From Saccharibacter floricola DSM 15669 (GTDB lineage Bacteria > Pseudomonadota > Alphaproteobacteria > Acetobacterales > Acetobacteraceae): DNA of 64,000 nucleotides. This document shows positions 44,957 to 53,820 of this stretch, piece after piece. The notes beneath the pieces are model-generated. The model was not told the DNA's origin. It saw only the letters and a program-made list of their open reading frames with translations, and did no database searches. Within the stretch, counting starts at the first letter, position 1, and every line of letters starts with the position of its first letter. The position numbers and the translations under genes were made by a program. The stretch is from the NCBI RefSeq assembly GCF_000378165.1, contig NZ_KB899335.1, positions 124,001 to 188,000 of the forward strand, written 5' to 3'.

Positions 44957-46825
44957 TTAGCTTTCCACTTTTCCAGCCAGCAAAGAGGCAAGGCTGCGAG
45001 CAAAACCGCTTGGGTCTGGTAAGGATTCCCCTTCCTGAACGCGGGCAAGGTCGAGCAAAATACGTGCATGTTCTGTCACGCTTTCACCCTTCGCGACACG
45101 ATCAGCCAACGCACGAATAAGCGGATGGCGCGGGTTTAACTCCAACACAGGCGGCATAGGTGGCATAGTTTGCCCGGAACGACGCATCAGGCGTTGCATC
45201 GCCAAATCTGGCCCGCCTTCTGAGGTCATTACCACGGCACTACCTGTCAGACGAACCGTGCTGCGCACGTCTTTAACCGCCTCACCCAACGCATCCTTCA
45301 ACGCAGGAACCAGCTTATCCATCTCAGCTGGCTCACCCTGAAGCTCCCCTTCTGGAGCGAACTTCTCAAGGTCTCCATGCGCCTGCGCAACAGAGCGGAA
45401 CGTCTTGTCTTGGTAAGAATAGAGACGTTCTGGCCAGAAGCTATCCACTGCATCAGAAAGCAGCAACACTTCCAGCCCGCGTGCCCGGAAGCCTTCCAGT
45501 TGAGCTGAAGCTTTCAGCGCGTCTAGGCTCTCACCCACCAGATAATAGACCGCATCCTGCTCTGGCTTCATGCGGCTGATATAATCATCCAGCGTGGTGA
45601 GCTCATCACTATGGGTGGAGTGGAAACGCGCAAACCCTGCAATTTCCTGACGATACTCAGAATCTTCCCACAGACCTTCTTTAATAACGAGACCGAAATT
45701 ATCCCAGAAGGTTGTGAATGCCTGATCCGCCTCTTTCGCACGGTTCTTGATTTCATTGAGCACACGACGGGTTACCGCTTTGCGAATACGCGCCAAGACA
45801 GGTGTCGCCTGCAGCATCTCACGGGACACATTTAGCGGCAGATCTTCTGTATCCACCACACCTTGGACGAAGCGCAGCCAGTTCGGCACCAAGTTCGCCT
45901 CATCTGTGATGAACATCCGCTTCACATGCAGGTGAATACGGCTCTCACGGCTGCTCTGCTCCATGAAGTCCATCGGGCGTGCCCCGGGAAGGTAAAGCAG
46001 AGACGTGAACTCTGTCATCCCTTCCGCATGCCAATGCAAGGTCGCGTAAGGCTCATCAAAAGCACGCGCAACATGACGGTAAAATTCCGTATATTGTTCC
46101 GGTGTGATCTCAGACTTCGGACGGCGCCAAAGAGCTGTCCCCTCATTGACGGTTTTATCTTCGCTGGTGCCGTCTTCTTTTGTTTCGTGCAGAACAACCG
46201 GCCATGAAATATGGTCAGCCCATTTGCGGATAATGCTCTGCACACGCATTGGGTCGAGGAACTCTTCCGCATCCTCTTTCATATGCAAAACAATATCCGT
46301 CCCAGCCTGGTCACGCTGCGCCTCTCCTAACGCATACGCCCCTTTACCTTCAGACTGCCATGAAAAAGCGTCATTAGTGCCAGCCTTGCGAGACACCACA
46401 TCGACACGATCCGCCACCATAAAGGCTGAGTAGAACCCGACACCGAACTGACCAATCAAGCTTGGGCGGTCTTCCGGCTTCGCAGCACTCAGCTTTTCAC
46501 CGAAGGCTTTGGTACCAGAGCGCGCAATGGTGCCAAGATTTTGAACCAATTCCTCACGCGTCATCCCCAGACCATCATCTGAGATGGTGAGAGTCTTAGC
46601 CTCTTTATTCGGCACTAAATGGATGGTCGGCCCTTCTGGAAGCGCAACAGCTGATTCCGTCTGCGCTTCAAAGCGTCTTTTATCCATCGCATCAGCCGCA
46701 TTAGCGACTAACTCACGCAAGAAGATTTCACGATCTGAGTAAAGAGAATGCACCACTAAGTCGAGAAGCTGTCCAACTTCAGCGCTAAATTGATGCTGTT
46801 CCATCGTGTTCTGTGTATCGCTCAT
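44957..46825 (-). CDS. htpG: Chaperone protein HtpG (Hsp90)
   Basis: A 622-residue bacterial Hsp90, normal length. The N-terminal GHKL ATPase shows [46 protein letters not shown]-like [10 protein letters not shown] and [17 protein letters not shown]. The middle domain ([20 protein letters not shown]) and C-terminal dimer domain follow. It refolds clients with ATP and the DnaK system. ATG 46825 is used; ATG 46804 ([11 protein letters not shown]) is also possible. It has its own terminator, and no obvious heat-shock promoter could be fixed. Confidence 0.96.
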   Translation of the reverse strand: MSDTQNTMEQHQFSAEVGQLLDLVVHSLYSDREIFLRELVANAADAMDKRRFEAQTESAVALPEGPTIHLVPNKEAKTLTISDDGLGMTREELVQNLGTIARSGTKAFGEKLSAAKPEDRPSLIGQFGVGFYSAFMVADRVDVVSRKAGTNDAFSWQSEGKGAYALGEAQRDQAGTDIVLHMKEDAEEFLDPMRVQSIIRKWADHISWPVVLHETKEDGTSEDKTVNEGTALWRRPKSEITPEQYTEFYRHVARAFDEPYATLHWHAEGMTEFTSLLYLPGARPMDFMEQSSRESRIHLHVKRMFITDEANLVPNWLRFVQGVVDTEDLPLNVSREMLQATPVLARIRKAVTRRVLNEIKNRAKEADQAFTTFWDNFGLVIKEGLWEDSEYRQEIAGFARFHSTHSDELTTLDDYISRMKPEQDAVYYLVGESLDALKASAQLEGFRARGLEVLLLSDAVDSFWPERLYSYQDKTFRSVAQAHGDLEKFAPEGELQGEPAEMDKLVPALKDALGEAVKDVRSTVRLTGSAVVMTSEGGPDLAMQRLMRRSGQTMPPMPPVLELNPRHPLIRALADRVAKGESVTEHARILLDLARVQEGESLPDPSGFARSLASLLAGKVES

Positions 46826-46967
46826 CGCGTTATGTGTTCCTTTAATCGCACGAGCGAGGTCCCAATGTTAGGCAACCTCATCTGTGCATTATTGTCCTAG
46901 AAAGCGCTTAATATATGGGAATTCTTGTCCTATTTTCAACTCTTATAGCAGGACAATGACGGCAAGC

Positions 46968-47768
46968 TTACGAGACAATGCCCAGCGTCGTCCCTTCATC
47001 CACCACCAACGAAGCCCCATGCATCGCGATAGCTCCTTCACTGGCTAAAAAGGCCACCACATTGGAAATGTCTTCAGGCGTCGTGAAAGCGCGTCCACTG
47101 GGGTTTGATGCCGCAATCTCGCGCAAAACATTCTCCTGCGCGGGGTCACTGAGTAACGCATCATGCATGGATGTTTTGACGCGGCCCGGCTCCACTGCAT
47201 TGATGTTGATCCCCAGAGGCCCCAGCTCCAACGCTAAGGAACGTGTTAGAGATGTCACCGCAGCTTTACTCGCACTATAGCCAGAGTAATTGGCAAAGCC
47301 ATAAAAACCGGAAATAGACGAAATGGCGACGATTTTACCGCCACTGACCTGCCCCATTTTCCGACGCATATAAGGCAGCGCTGCTTGGACGATATGCCAC
47401 ATGCCATTGACATTAACATTCATCATCCGCACGAACGCATCAGGGTTTTCGTCGGTAATCGGGGTATCAAAAAAGACACCCGCGCTATGGACGAGCACAT
47501 CAAACGTGCCCACTTCATCATGAATATGAGCCATCAATTTTTTGACAGCCGCAAAGTCTGTAATATCGACGCCATGCGCCATGACATTAGGCTGACACCC
47601 GACCTCTTCTGCCGCAGCACGAACCTCTCGCACAGCGGAACCATAATCACGCGTTGGGTTGCTCCCAATCAAGACGAGATCATGCCCGTCTCGGGCAAAG
47701 CGCTGTGCAATCGCCAAGCCAATGCCAGACGTGCCGCCTGTGACAAGAACTTTCTTCGGGTGTGTCAT
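46968..47768 (-). CDS. Short-chain dehydrogenase/reductase
   Basis: A 266-residue classical SDR distinct from the one at 26301. TGGTSGIGLAIAQRFARDG is the cofactor site; SAGV replaces the usual NNAG; the catalytic Ser is in VAISSISG and Tyr/Lys in YSGYSASKAAV. LELGPLGININAVEPGRVKT follows. It resembles 3-oxoacyl-ACP reductase and sugar-alcohol dehydrogenase types; the substrate is unknown. It is a single-gene unit diverging from nhaA across 68 bases. Confidence 0.85.
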   Translation of the reverse strand: MTHPKKVLVTGGTSGIGLAIAQRFARDGHDLVLIGSNPTRDYGSAVREVRAAAEEVGCQPNVMAHGVDITDFAAVKKLMAHIHDEVGTFDVLVHSAGVFFDTPITDENPDAFVRMMNVNVNGMWHIVQAALPYMRRKMGQVSGGKIVAISSISGFYGFANYSGYSASKAAVTSLTRSLALELGPLGININAVEPGRVKTSMHDALLSDPAQENVLREIAASNPSGRAFTTPEDISNVVAFLASEGAIAMHGASLVVDEGTTLGIVS

Positions 47769-47836
47769 GACTCTATCCTTTCTTATGATGGCGCGTCATT
47801 ATAGCCTCATTTCTATGTAAGTGATCAGCTCCGTCT

Positions 47837-48985
47837 ATGTCAGTCCTTCCCTGCCGACTTTATAAAACTTTAACGCGTCCAGCTCTCACAGGAAGTCTTC
47901 TTATCATCAGCGCTCTCGCTGGTATTTTCTGTGCTTCTTCACCGCTCAGCACATTCTATCACGTGTCTTTAACGGCCGTTCCCATCACATCCTTCCCGCT
48001 TTCGCTTGAAGGATGGATCAGCCAAGGCGTCATGACGCTCTTTTTTGCCGCGCTCGCGTTAGATATCCGCCAAGATATGCGCCCCGGAGGGCCATTAAGC
48101 CGGCGGCGCGAAGCGACTCTCCCCCTTATCGGGGCCTTAGGCGGCATGCTGGCCCCCGCTTTGATAGCGTTTCTATGTGGCTCTCTTATTTCTCCTAGGC
48201 CACTCCTTAGCGGCTGGGCTGTACCCACCGCGACGGACGCCGCTTTTACCGTGCCCATTCTCGCTCTTATCCCGGGGCTTCCCGCCTCTTTGCGAGCCTT
48301 TATTATGGCGCTCGCCATTTTTGATGACCTTGGCGCGATCCTCATCCTCGCGCTCTTTTATGGGCATATGCCTCATCTGCTATGGCTCGGCCTCAGTTCA
48401 GCCCCGTTTCTGGGCCTTCTCACGCTGAGCTGGTGCGGGAAAAGTGCTCTTTGGCTTTCTCTTCCCCTCACACTCTTCCTCTGGTTCACCCTCTTTCATG
48501 CTGGTGTGGAGCCCACTCTCGCTGGCGTTGTCTTTGGCCTGTGCTGCCCTCCCACAACAGGGCTCCGCCTTGCTCACATGCTTGCGGTGCCTGTTGGGCT
48601 TGTTGTCCTCCCTCTCTTTGCGCTGAGCAGTACAGGAATTGACCTCCGCCTCTGCACCGCCTCTGTTCTACTCTCCGCGCCGTTTCTGGGGGCCGCTCTT
48701 GGGCTTTGGCTGGGCAAACCATTAGGGATTAGCGGGGCTGTCTGGCTTGCCACACGCAACAAAGCCGCCCTCCCCACCTTGCGAGGGCGCGCACTTATCG
48801 GGCTGAGCATGGTCTGCGGCATTGGCTTTACCATGAGCCTCTTAATCACATCTTTAGCCTATCATAACCCAACCGCCTTGATGGAAGGACGTTGCGGCGT
48901 GCTGGTCGGCTCCTGCCTTTCCGCACTCACAGGCTGGATCGTCCTCCGCAACGCTTTCCCTCCTAACGCTAAAACCAGCTCCTGA
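47837..48985 (+). CDS. nhaA: Na+/H+ antiporter NhaA
   Basis: A 382-residue membrane antiporter with about twelve helices, exchanging protons for sodium to hold cytoplasmic pH and salt. GWAVPTATDAAFTVPILALI contains the helix IV crossing, and ALAIFDDLGAILILALFYG carries the two adjacent Asp that bind sodium. TRNKAALPTLRGRALIGLSM and CGIGFTMSLLITSLAY match the C-terminal half. Its 3' end overlaps the convergent copB by 17 bases. It is relevant to life in acidic medium. Confidence 0.93.
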   Translation: MSVLPCRLYKTLTRPALTGSLLIISALAGIFCASSPLSTFYHVSLTAVPITSFPLSLEGWISQGVMTLFFAALALDIRQDMRPGGPLSRRREATLPLIGALGGMLAPALIAFLCGSLISPRPLLSGWAVPTATDAAFTVPILALIPGLPASLRAFIMALAIFDDLGAILILALFYGHMPHLLWLGLSSAPFLGLLTLSWCGKSALWLSLPLTLFLWFTLFHAGVEPTLAGVVFGLCCPPTTGLRLAHMLAVPVGLVVLPLFALSSTGIDLRLCTASVLLSAPFLGAALGLWLGKPLGISGAVWLATRNKAALPTLRGRALIGLSMVCGIGFTMSLLITSLAYHNPTALMEGRCGVLVGSCLSALTGWIVLRNAFPPNAKTSS

Positions 48986-49886
48986 TCCCAAAGGTAAAGC
49001 GCGCTTGGGCCGCCCCTTCACCTTGCTGTCGGGCAATACGCCGCGCTTTATAAAGCGGGCTGTCATATGTAACCGCCACGTAAGGTGCGACTTTACGCCA
49101 AATTTCGTAACGTAAACGCAGTCCCGTATCGATATCCGACAGTCCTGACCCAACTCCACGCCGCCGGTCAGACTGGCTATAGGCATTCAGTTCGACCTGA
49201 GGTTGTAAAATTAGCCGGTTCGTCAAGAGAATATCGTAGGACCCTTCCAACCGAGCCGCGACACCGCGCCCACTAACAAAGCCTGCCAAACGAACATCAA
49301 ATTGATAGAGCGCAAGCCCTTCAATCGCGAGAGTGCCCCACGGACGGGTTGGCCCTGAATCAATATCAAGCCGAACACCCGTTTGGAGATTAAAGTACGA
49401 TGAAATAGCCCGGCTATAGAGAAGTTCATGACTTCCATCATGCACCTTCCCCTTGGTCATCGTGCCTTCGCTCTTAACCCACAGCCGGTTATAATCCGAA
49501 CCATACCAGAGGTCTCCATCCCACCGAAGAGAACTCTTGCCTCCAGCCTGATACCGGCCTTCAAACTCGTTAAGAATACCGTGGAACCACCGCGCTTGAT
49601 CCATCACGGGCATAACACCACCCAGTGTCACCATCGGAGCCGCCATTGGCGCATCCACGGCCTTACGGACAACACGCGCTGGGTGTTTTTTGCGCGCATG
49701 AACAGAGCCCGGTACTGTCTTCTCCGACTTAGGACGTTTTGACGCAGGTTTAGGAGATGGCTTTGGAGACATATCGCCCATATCCATCCCTTCCATTGAG
49801 CCCATATCTCCCATTGGCTCTTCAGCCTGAGCCGCTGTTCCCATGAGGATCGTGAGGAGGGGGAGCATTTTCAGGAGCTGGGTCAT
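48969..49886 (-). CDS. copB: Copper resistance outer-membrane protein CopB
   Basis: A 305-residue CopB/PcoB family protein. A signal peptide (about 1-21, MTQLLKMLPLLTILMGTAAQ) is followed by a Met/Asp-rich copper-binding stretch (MGDMGSMEGMDMGDM) and a Lys/Pro linker. Then comes the CopB beta barrel: SLRWDGDLWYGSDYNRLWVK, ELLYSRAISSYFNLQTGVRL, and the terminal FTFGIRSWF with a C-terminal Phe. ATG 49886 overlaps the copA stop as ATGA, so copA and copB are one operon. Confidence 0.92.
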   Translation of the reverse strand: MTQLLKMLPLLTILMGTAAQAEEPMGDMGSMEGMDMGDMSPKPSPKPASKRPKSEKTVPGSVHARKKHPARVVRKAVDAPMAAPMVTLGGVMPVMDQARWFHGILNEFEGRYQAGGKSSLRWDGDLWYGSDYNRLWVKSEGTMTKGKVHDGSHELLYSRAISSYFNLQTGVRLDIDSGPTRPWGTLAIEGLALYQFDVRLAGFVSGRGVAARLEGSYDILLTNRLILQPQVELNAYSQSDRRRGVGSGLSDIDTGLRLRYEIWRKVAPYVAVTYDSPLYKARRIARQQGEGAAQARFTFGIRSWF

Positions 49887-51601
49887 CACACCACCTCCAC
49901 AATGCGAAACATGCCTGTATCCATGTGATACATCAGATGACAATGGTAGGCCCAGCGCCCCGGGGCATCCGCCGTAATGAGCGACCGCGTGATGGAGCCC
50001 GGCTGGGTGATAATCGTATGTTTGAAGGGGCGATACTCTCCTTGGCCATTTTCAAGCTCCCCCCACAGACCGTGCAAATGCAAGGGGTGTTCCATCATCG
50101 TATCATTGATAATCGTAAAGCGTACGCGCTCATTCCGCCTTAAACGGATCGGGCCTGATTCTGAGAATTTGCGCCCATTAAAGCCCCAAATATAACGCTC
50201 CATATTCCCAGTAAGATGAAGGATAAGTTCTCGCGATGGAGGGCGTGGATCAGGCGACGGTCTGCGTGCACGCAGCTGACTGTAGGACAATACGCGCCGG
50301 CCCGTTTTCTCCAAACCATCACCGGGACTCATGGTTCGATCCAGCGGGTGCTGTGCGATGTTTTGATTTTCCACATTTAATGGCGGAAGGCCGGGGTCAT
50401 CAATTTCCTCAGCCTCACCAGCAGGGAGGGTAGAGGAGGGACGTTCCATCCCATCCATCCCCATCATCATGCCGGCCATTTTTCCTTTAGCGGGCATAGC
50501 CCCCATAGAGCCCATTCCCATATCAGCCATACCGCGCACAGGCCGGGGGTCCATCGCAGGGATGGGGCCTTGCAGTGAAGGTCGAGGGGCAAGGGTACCC
50601 GCTGCAAAACCGGTGCGGTCTTCACTTTGAGCAAAGACGGTATAGGCTTTGTCCTCTTTAGGGCGGACCAACACCGTATAAGTTTCCCCATTACCAATCC
50701 GAAACTCATCCACCGTCACGGGCTCAATAGGATTCCCGTCCGCTTCCACCACGACCATCTCAAGGCCGGAAACGCGCACATCAAACAAGGTCATGGCCGA
50801 GCCATTAATCACACGCAGCTTCACTCGCTCACCGGGGTGAAACAGCCCTTCCCAGCGCTCTTGATGACGCTTACCGTTGAGCAAATACTGGTAAACAACC
50901 CCACTCACATCTGAAATATCTGTCGCGGCCATCCGCATCTGAGACCAGCGTAAGCGGTCTCCAAACGCATGTCCCAAGCCCCCTTCAACACGGCTCTCAT
51001 GCGGTAAGCTCTGCACACTCCGCTGACGAAACGTATAATAATCACTCTGCATTTTGAGGTTGCTGATAATATCCGCTGGAGGAACGTCACTCCAATCACT
51101 GAGGAAAATGACATAATCACGCTCAGACGGCGGTAGCGGGTCTTCGCCAGCTGGTTCAATAATGAGAGCCCCTGACAGACCATTAGGCTCCTGCCCGCCA
51201 GAATGGCTGTGATACCAATAGGTGCCACTTTGTTGGACAGGGAAATGATAGGTAAAGCGCCCCCCAGCAGGAATACCCGCAAAGCTCAGCCCCGGCACAC
51301 CGTCTTGGTCTGCAGGGAGGCGGATGCCATGCCAATGCAGGGAGGTGGGTTCGTCTAAATGATTAACGACATGGATGGTGACCTCTTGGCCCTCCTTCCA
51401 ACGCAATGTCGGGCCAGGGAAGCTACCATTGATGCAATAGATAGGCCCCGTTACCGCTCCAAATTGAGCCGAACGACGCGTAATATGAAGCTCAAAAATC
51501 GCCTCTGACGAAGAGACTGTATGAGCGAGAGCAGAAGGCACGAAACCAACTGCCCCCAAACCCGCCAACATGTGACGGCGAGACAGAGCGAACGAAGACA
51601 T
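49886..51601 (-). CDS. copA: Multicopper oxidase CopA (copper resistance)
   Basis: A 571-residue periplasmic copper oxidase of the CopA/PcoA type. The N-terminus LSRRHMLAGLGAVGF is a twin-arginine signal. Copper ligands are in all four motifs: SLHWHGIRLP, YWYHSHSGGQ, EHPLHLHGLWG and AYHCHLMYHMDTGMFRIV. A Met-rich insert (MADMGMGSMGAM, KMAGMMMGMDGM) at about 365-395 probably binds Cu(I). It oxidises or sequesters copper in the periplasm. It overlaps copB downstream, with the small Met/His-rich gene 51 bases upstream. Confidence 0.93.
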   Translation of the reverse strand: MSSFALSRRHMLAGLGAVGFVPSALAHTVSSSEAIFELHITRRSAQFGAVTGPIYCINGSFPGPTLRWKEGQEVTIHVVNHLDEPTSLHWHGIRLPADQDGVPGLSFAGIPAGGRFTYHFPVQQSGTYWYHSHSGGQEPNGLSGALIIEPAGEDPLPPSERDYVIFLSDWSDVPPADIISNLKMQSDYYTFRQRSVQSLPHESRVEGGLGHAFGDRLRWSQMRMAATDISDVSGVVYQYLLNGKRHQERWEGLFHPGERVKLRVINGSAMTLFDVRVSGLEMVVVEADGNPIEPVTVDEFRIGNGETYTVLVRPKEDKAYTVFAQSEDRTGFAAGTLAPRPSLQGPIPAMDPRPVRGMADMGMGSMGAMPAKGKMAGMMMGMDGMERPSSTLPAGEAEEIDDPGLPPLNVENQNIAQHPLDRTMSPGDGLEKTGRRVLSYSQLRARRPSPDPRPPSRELILHLTGNMERYIWGFNGRKFSESGPIRLRRNERVRFTIINDTMMEHPLHLHGLWGELENGQGEYRPFKHTIITQPGSITRSLITADAPGRWAYHCHLMYHMDTGMFRIVEVV

Positions 51602-51652
51602 ACGCTTCTTTTCCTTGCTGAACGCTTGCCCAAAACAGGGCGTTAAGACGAA

Positions 51653-52033
51653 TCACGCAAGAAAAGAGATCGGCGGCCTTAATAGAGCGGGCACATAGGC
51701 CGCAGGCTGATGGTGGAAGGCCTCATATAAACGAGCACGCTTACCATCGCTCGACGTAAAAAGCGCCTTATGGTCAGATAGCAACATTAAGTCACACGCC
51801 CCATTATGGGTCACGCAACATTTGCCGTTCATGGCATGATTTTGGCCAGCTTCAGCCTGCATCGTAGCCGACAGACCCGCCTCTCTATGCTCTGGCCCCA
51901 TAGAATGATGCATAGAATGCATCGACGAAACCATGTTAGACGGCATAGAGGCATGCGCCATCGTGACCGGTCCCACCTGTAATGACAGCAGGGCCAGCAT
52001 TGTCAGGGCCAAATATGTCAGCTTTCTGACCAC
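51653..52033 (-). CDS. Small secreted Met/His/Cys-rich protein of the copper operon
   Basis: A 126-residue protein I start at GTG 52033, with AAGGA eight bases ahead. The first ~25 residues form a signal peptide (LALTMLALLSLQVG core). The mature part is rich in Met and His (SSMHSMHHSMGPEHREAG) and has Cys pairs in KCCVTHNGACDL; it ends LLRPPISFLA. This composition and its position before copA suggest a periplasmic copper binder, like the small CopL/CopC-type proteins in such operons. No exact family could be named. A longer upstream reading overlaps the regulatory region and is rejected. Confidence 0.65.
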   Translation of the reverse strand: MVRKLTYLALTMLALLSLQVGPVTMAHASMPSNMVSSMHSMHHSMGPEHREAGLSATMQAEAGQNHAMNGKCCVTHNGACDLMLLSDHKALFTSSDGKRARLYEAFHHQPAAYVPALLRPPISFLA

Positions 52034-52083
52034 GATGAGTGTCCTTATGGTAAAGGTGCTGATAGAATCACATAAGAAAGACC

Positions 52084-52101
52084 CACTCCCTTTGGCAAGT
52101 G
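52084..52101. promoter_or_regulatory. Possible MerR/CueR-type operator between the copper genes
   Basis: CACTCCC-TTT-GGCAAGTG is an imperfect inverted repeat (CACT...AGTG ends match) in the 96 bases between the divergent copper genes, like the dyad in the long-spaced promoters turned on by CueR. No regulator gene is nearby. Suggestive only. Confidence 0.35.
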
Positions 52102-52129
52102 ATCTTTTCGCGCAAGGAGATATTTTATC

Positions 52130-52351
52130 ATGACCAAAACAGTTCGCATCGCCCTTCAGGGCCTGACCTGCGATGGGTGCGTTAGCTCCCTCACCACGGC
52201 TTTTATGACCAATCCAGCCGTAGAGAGCGTCACCGTCACCCGGGAGCCTTCCCAAGCTACCGTCACCTATAACTCCGCAGAAACAACGCCTGAAGCGCTA
52301 TGCTCTCTTGTCGATGATGCTGGCTTTGAAGGCACTGTCAGTGAATCGTAA
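52130..52351 (+). CDS. Copper chaperone, HMA-domain protein (CopZ-like)
   Basis: A 73-residue ferredoxin-like heavy-metal-associated protein. GLTCDGCVSSL has the metal-binding Cys14 and Cys17 (CxxC), with the usual Met before the first Cys changed to Leu. VTYNSAETTPEALCSLVDDA is the second half; an extra Cys lies there. It carries Cu(I) to a P-type ATPase, which is not in this window. It diverges from the copper operon and has AAGGAG before its ATG. Confidence 0.88.
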   Translation: MTKTVRIALQGLTCDGCVSSLTTAFMTNPAVESVTVTREPSQATVTYNSAETTPEALCSLVDDAGFEGTVSES

Positions 52352-52434
52352 ATAAACTCCTCCCTCACGCAAAGGCTTAACCTAAGCAGGGAAGAAAAGG
52401 TTCTCGTCTCTTTCAGAAGGCACATTCTACTATC

Positions 52435-53820
52435 ATGGCGAACCGCCCTCACCCTTTTTCTGCCAATATCGGCCCTAAAGGGCCATGCGCCCCCACTCGT
52501 GCACGTTTCGTGCAGGGTAATATCATGCGCCATGTCGTCGTCATGGCCGGAACGGGGGCAATCGGGTTGATGGCGGTCTTCCTCGTCGATCTGCTTAACT
52601 TCCTTTATATCTCACATCTTCATGACCCGACACTGACGGCCGCCATCGCCTTTGCAACATCACTGAGCTTTGTTCAAAGTGCGGTCTCACTCGGGATGTC
52701 GATCGGTTTAGGGGCCAGCACAGGGCGACTGATTGGCGCCTGCCGCTCCCATCGAGCCCGACGACAGGCGTCTGCTTTTTTAGTGGTGATGGTTGGTGTC
52801 ACCCTGCTTCTCGGCTGCACAACCGCCTTTTTTGCTCACCCGCTTTTAGCCCTCCTTGGGGCCCATGGTGGCGCTTTGGAGCACGGCACCTCTTTCCTGC
52901 ACATCGTCTCACCGGCGCTTCCACTCATTTGCTTAGGCATGGCCCTTTCCTCACTCCTTCGTGCGGTAGGCGATGCCAAACGCGCCATGCGTGTCACGTT
53001 AACGGGGGCGATCTGCACCGCTATTCTCGACCCGCTCCTTATTTTCGGCCTGCATATGGGCCTTGAAGGGGCGGCCATTAGCACCGTTTTATCGCGCTGC
53101 ATGATTTCGCTCAGCGGTTTTCTCAACCTGCGTGGCTATAATATGCTGGAATGGCCACGCCGCCGCATGATCCCCATTTCCTGCCAGGACATTGGCAAAA
53201 TTGCCCTCCCAGCCATCGCCACCAATATGGCCACACCCATCGGCAATCTCTTTGTCACACGCTCTATGTCACGCTTTGGCCTCGAAGCGGTTTCCGGCCA
53301 AGCCGTGGTAGACCGTATGGTGCCCGTCGCTTTTGCTTTTGTTTTTGCCCTTACCGGTTCAGTCGGCCCTATTATGGCGCAAAATCTCGGCGCTCGACAG
53401 CCAGCACGCGTGCGAGAGACCTTCCTTGCCGCCCTTAAACTAACAGCTCTCTGTGTCGCCCTTGCATGGGCCATCTTTGCCGCGGGACATAACATCATTC
53501 TCCAAGCATTCCATGTGCAAGGGGCCGGCATTGCGCTCGTTAAGCTGTTCTGCTGCTGGGTGGTCGCAAGCTATATGTTTATTGGCCTGCTTTTTGTCAG
53601 CAACACCGCCTTTAACAATCTCGGCCATCCGCTCTATTCCACCGGCTTTAACTGGGGGCGCGCCACCTTGGGCACCATTCCTTTTGTTGCCATCGGGGCT
53701 CATTATGGCCCCCAAGGCGTGATGATTGGGCAAGCCTTGGGGGTGGTGGTGTTTGGCTCTCTCGCCATGGTCGCTGCTTTGTCTGTCATCGGTAATCTTG
53801 AGAAGAAATACAGCTCTTAA
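52435..53820 (+). CDS. MATE-family multidrug efflux protein
   Basis: A 461-residue transporter with about twelve helices in two pseudo-symmetric halves, of the MatE/NorM type. SLSFVQSAVSLGMSIGLGAS and GAICTAILDPLLIFGLHMGL are first-half motifs; AFVFALTGSVGPIMAQNLGA and FNNLGHPLYSTGFNWGRATL are second-half ones. It probably exports cationic drugs or metabolites by proton or sodium exchange. Its first ~28 residues are an unusual Pro-rich cytosolic tail, so the start may lie at a later ATG. It converges on the S9 peptidase with a 4-base overlap. Confidence 0.85.
   Translation: MANRPHPFSANIGPKGPCAPTRARFVQGNIMRHVVVMAGTGAIGLMAVFLVDLLNFLYISHLHDPTLTAAIAFATSLSFVQSAVSLGMSIGLGASTGRLIGACRSHRARRQASAFLVVMVGVTLLLGCTTAFFAHPLLALLGAHGGALEHGTSFLHIVSPALPLICLGMALSSLLRAVGDAKRAMRVTLTGAICTAILDPLLIFGLHMGLEGAAISTVLSRCMISLSGFLNLRGYNMLEWPRRRMIPISCQDIGKIALPAIATNMATPIGNLFVTRSMSRFGLEAVSGQAVVDRMVPVAFAFVFALTGSVGPIMAQNLGARQPARVRETFLAALKLTALCVALAWAIFAAGHNIILQAFHVQGAGIALVKLFCCWVVASYMFIGLLFVSNTAFNNLGHPLYSTGFNWGRATLGTIPFVAIGAHYGPQGVMIGQALGVVVFGSLAMVAALSVIGNLEKKYSS

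Noticed and set aside
51653-52255. A 200-residue version of the copper-operon protein
   Set aside because: The extra N-terminus overlaps the divergent copper chaperone and hides the signal peptide; GTG 52033 has a good RBS.
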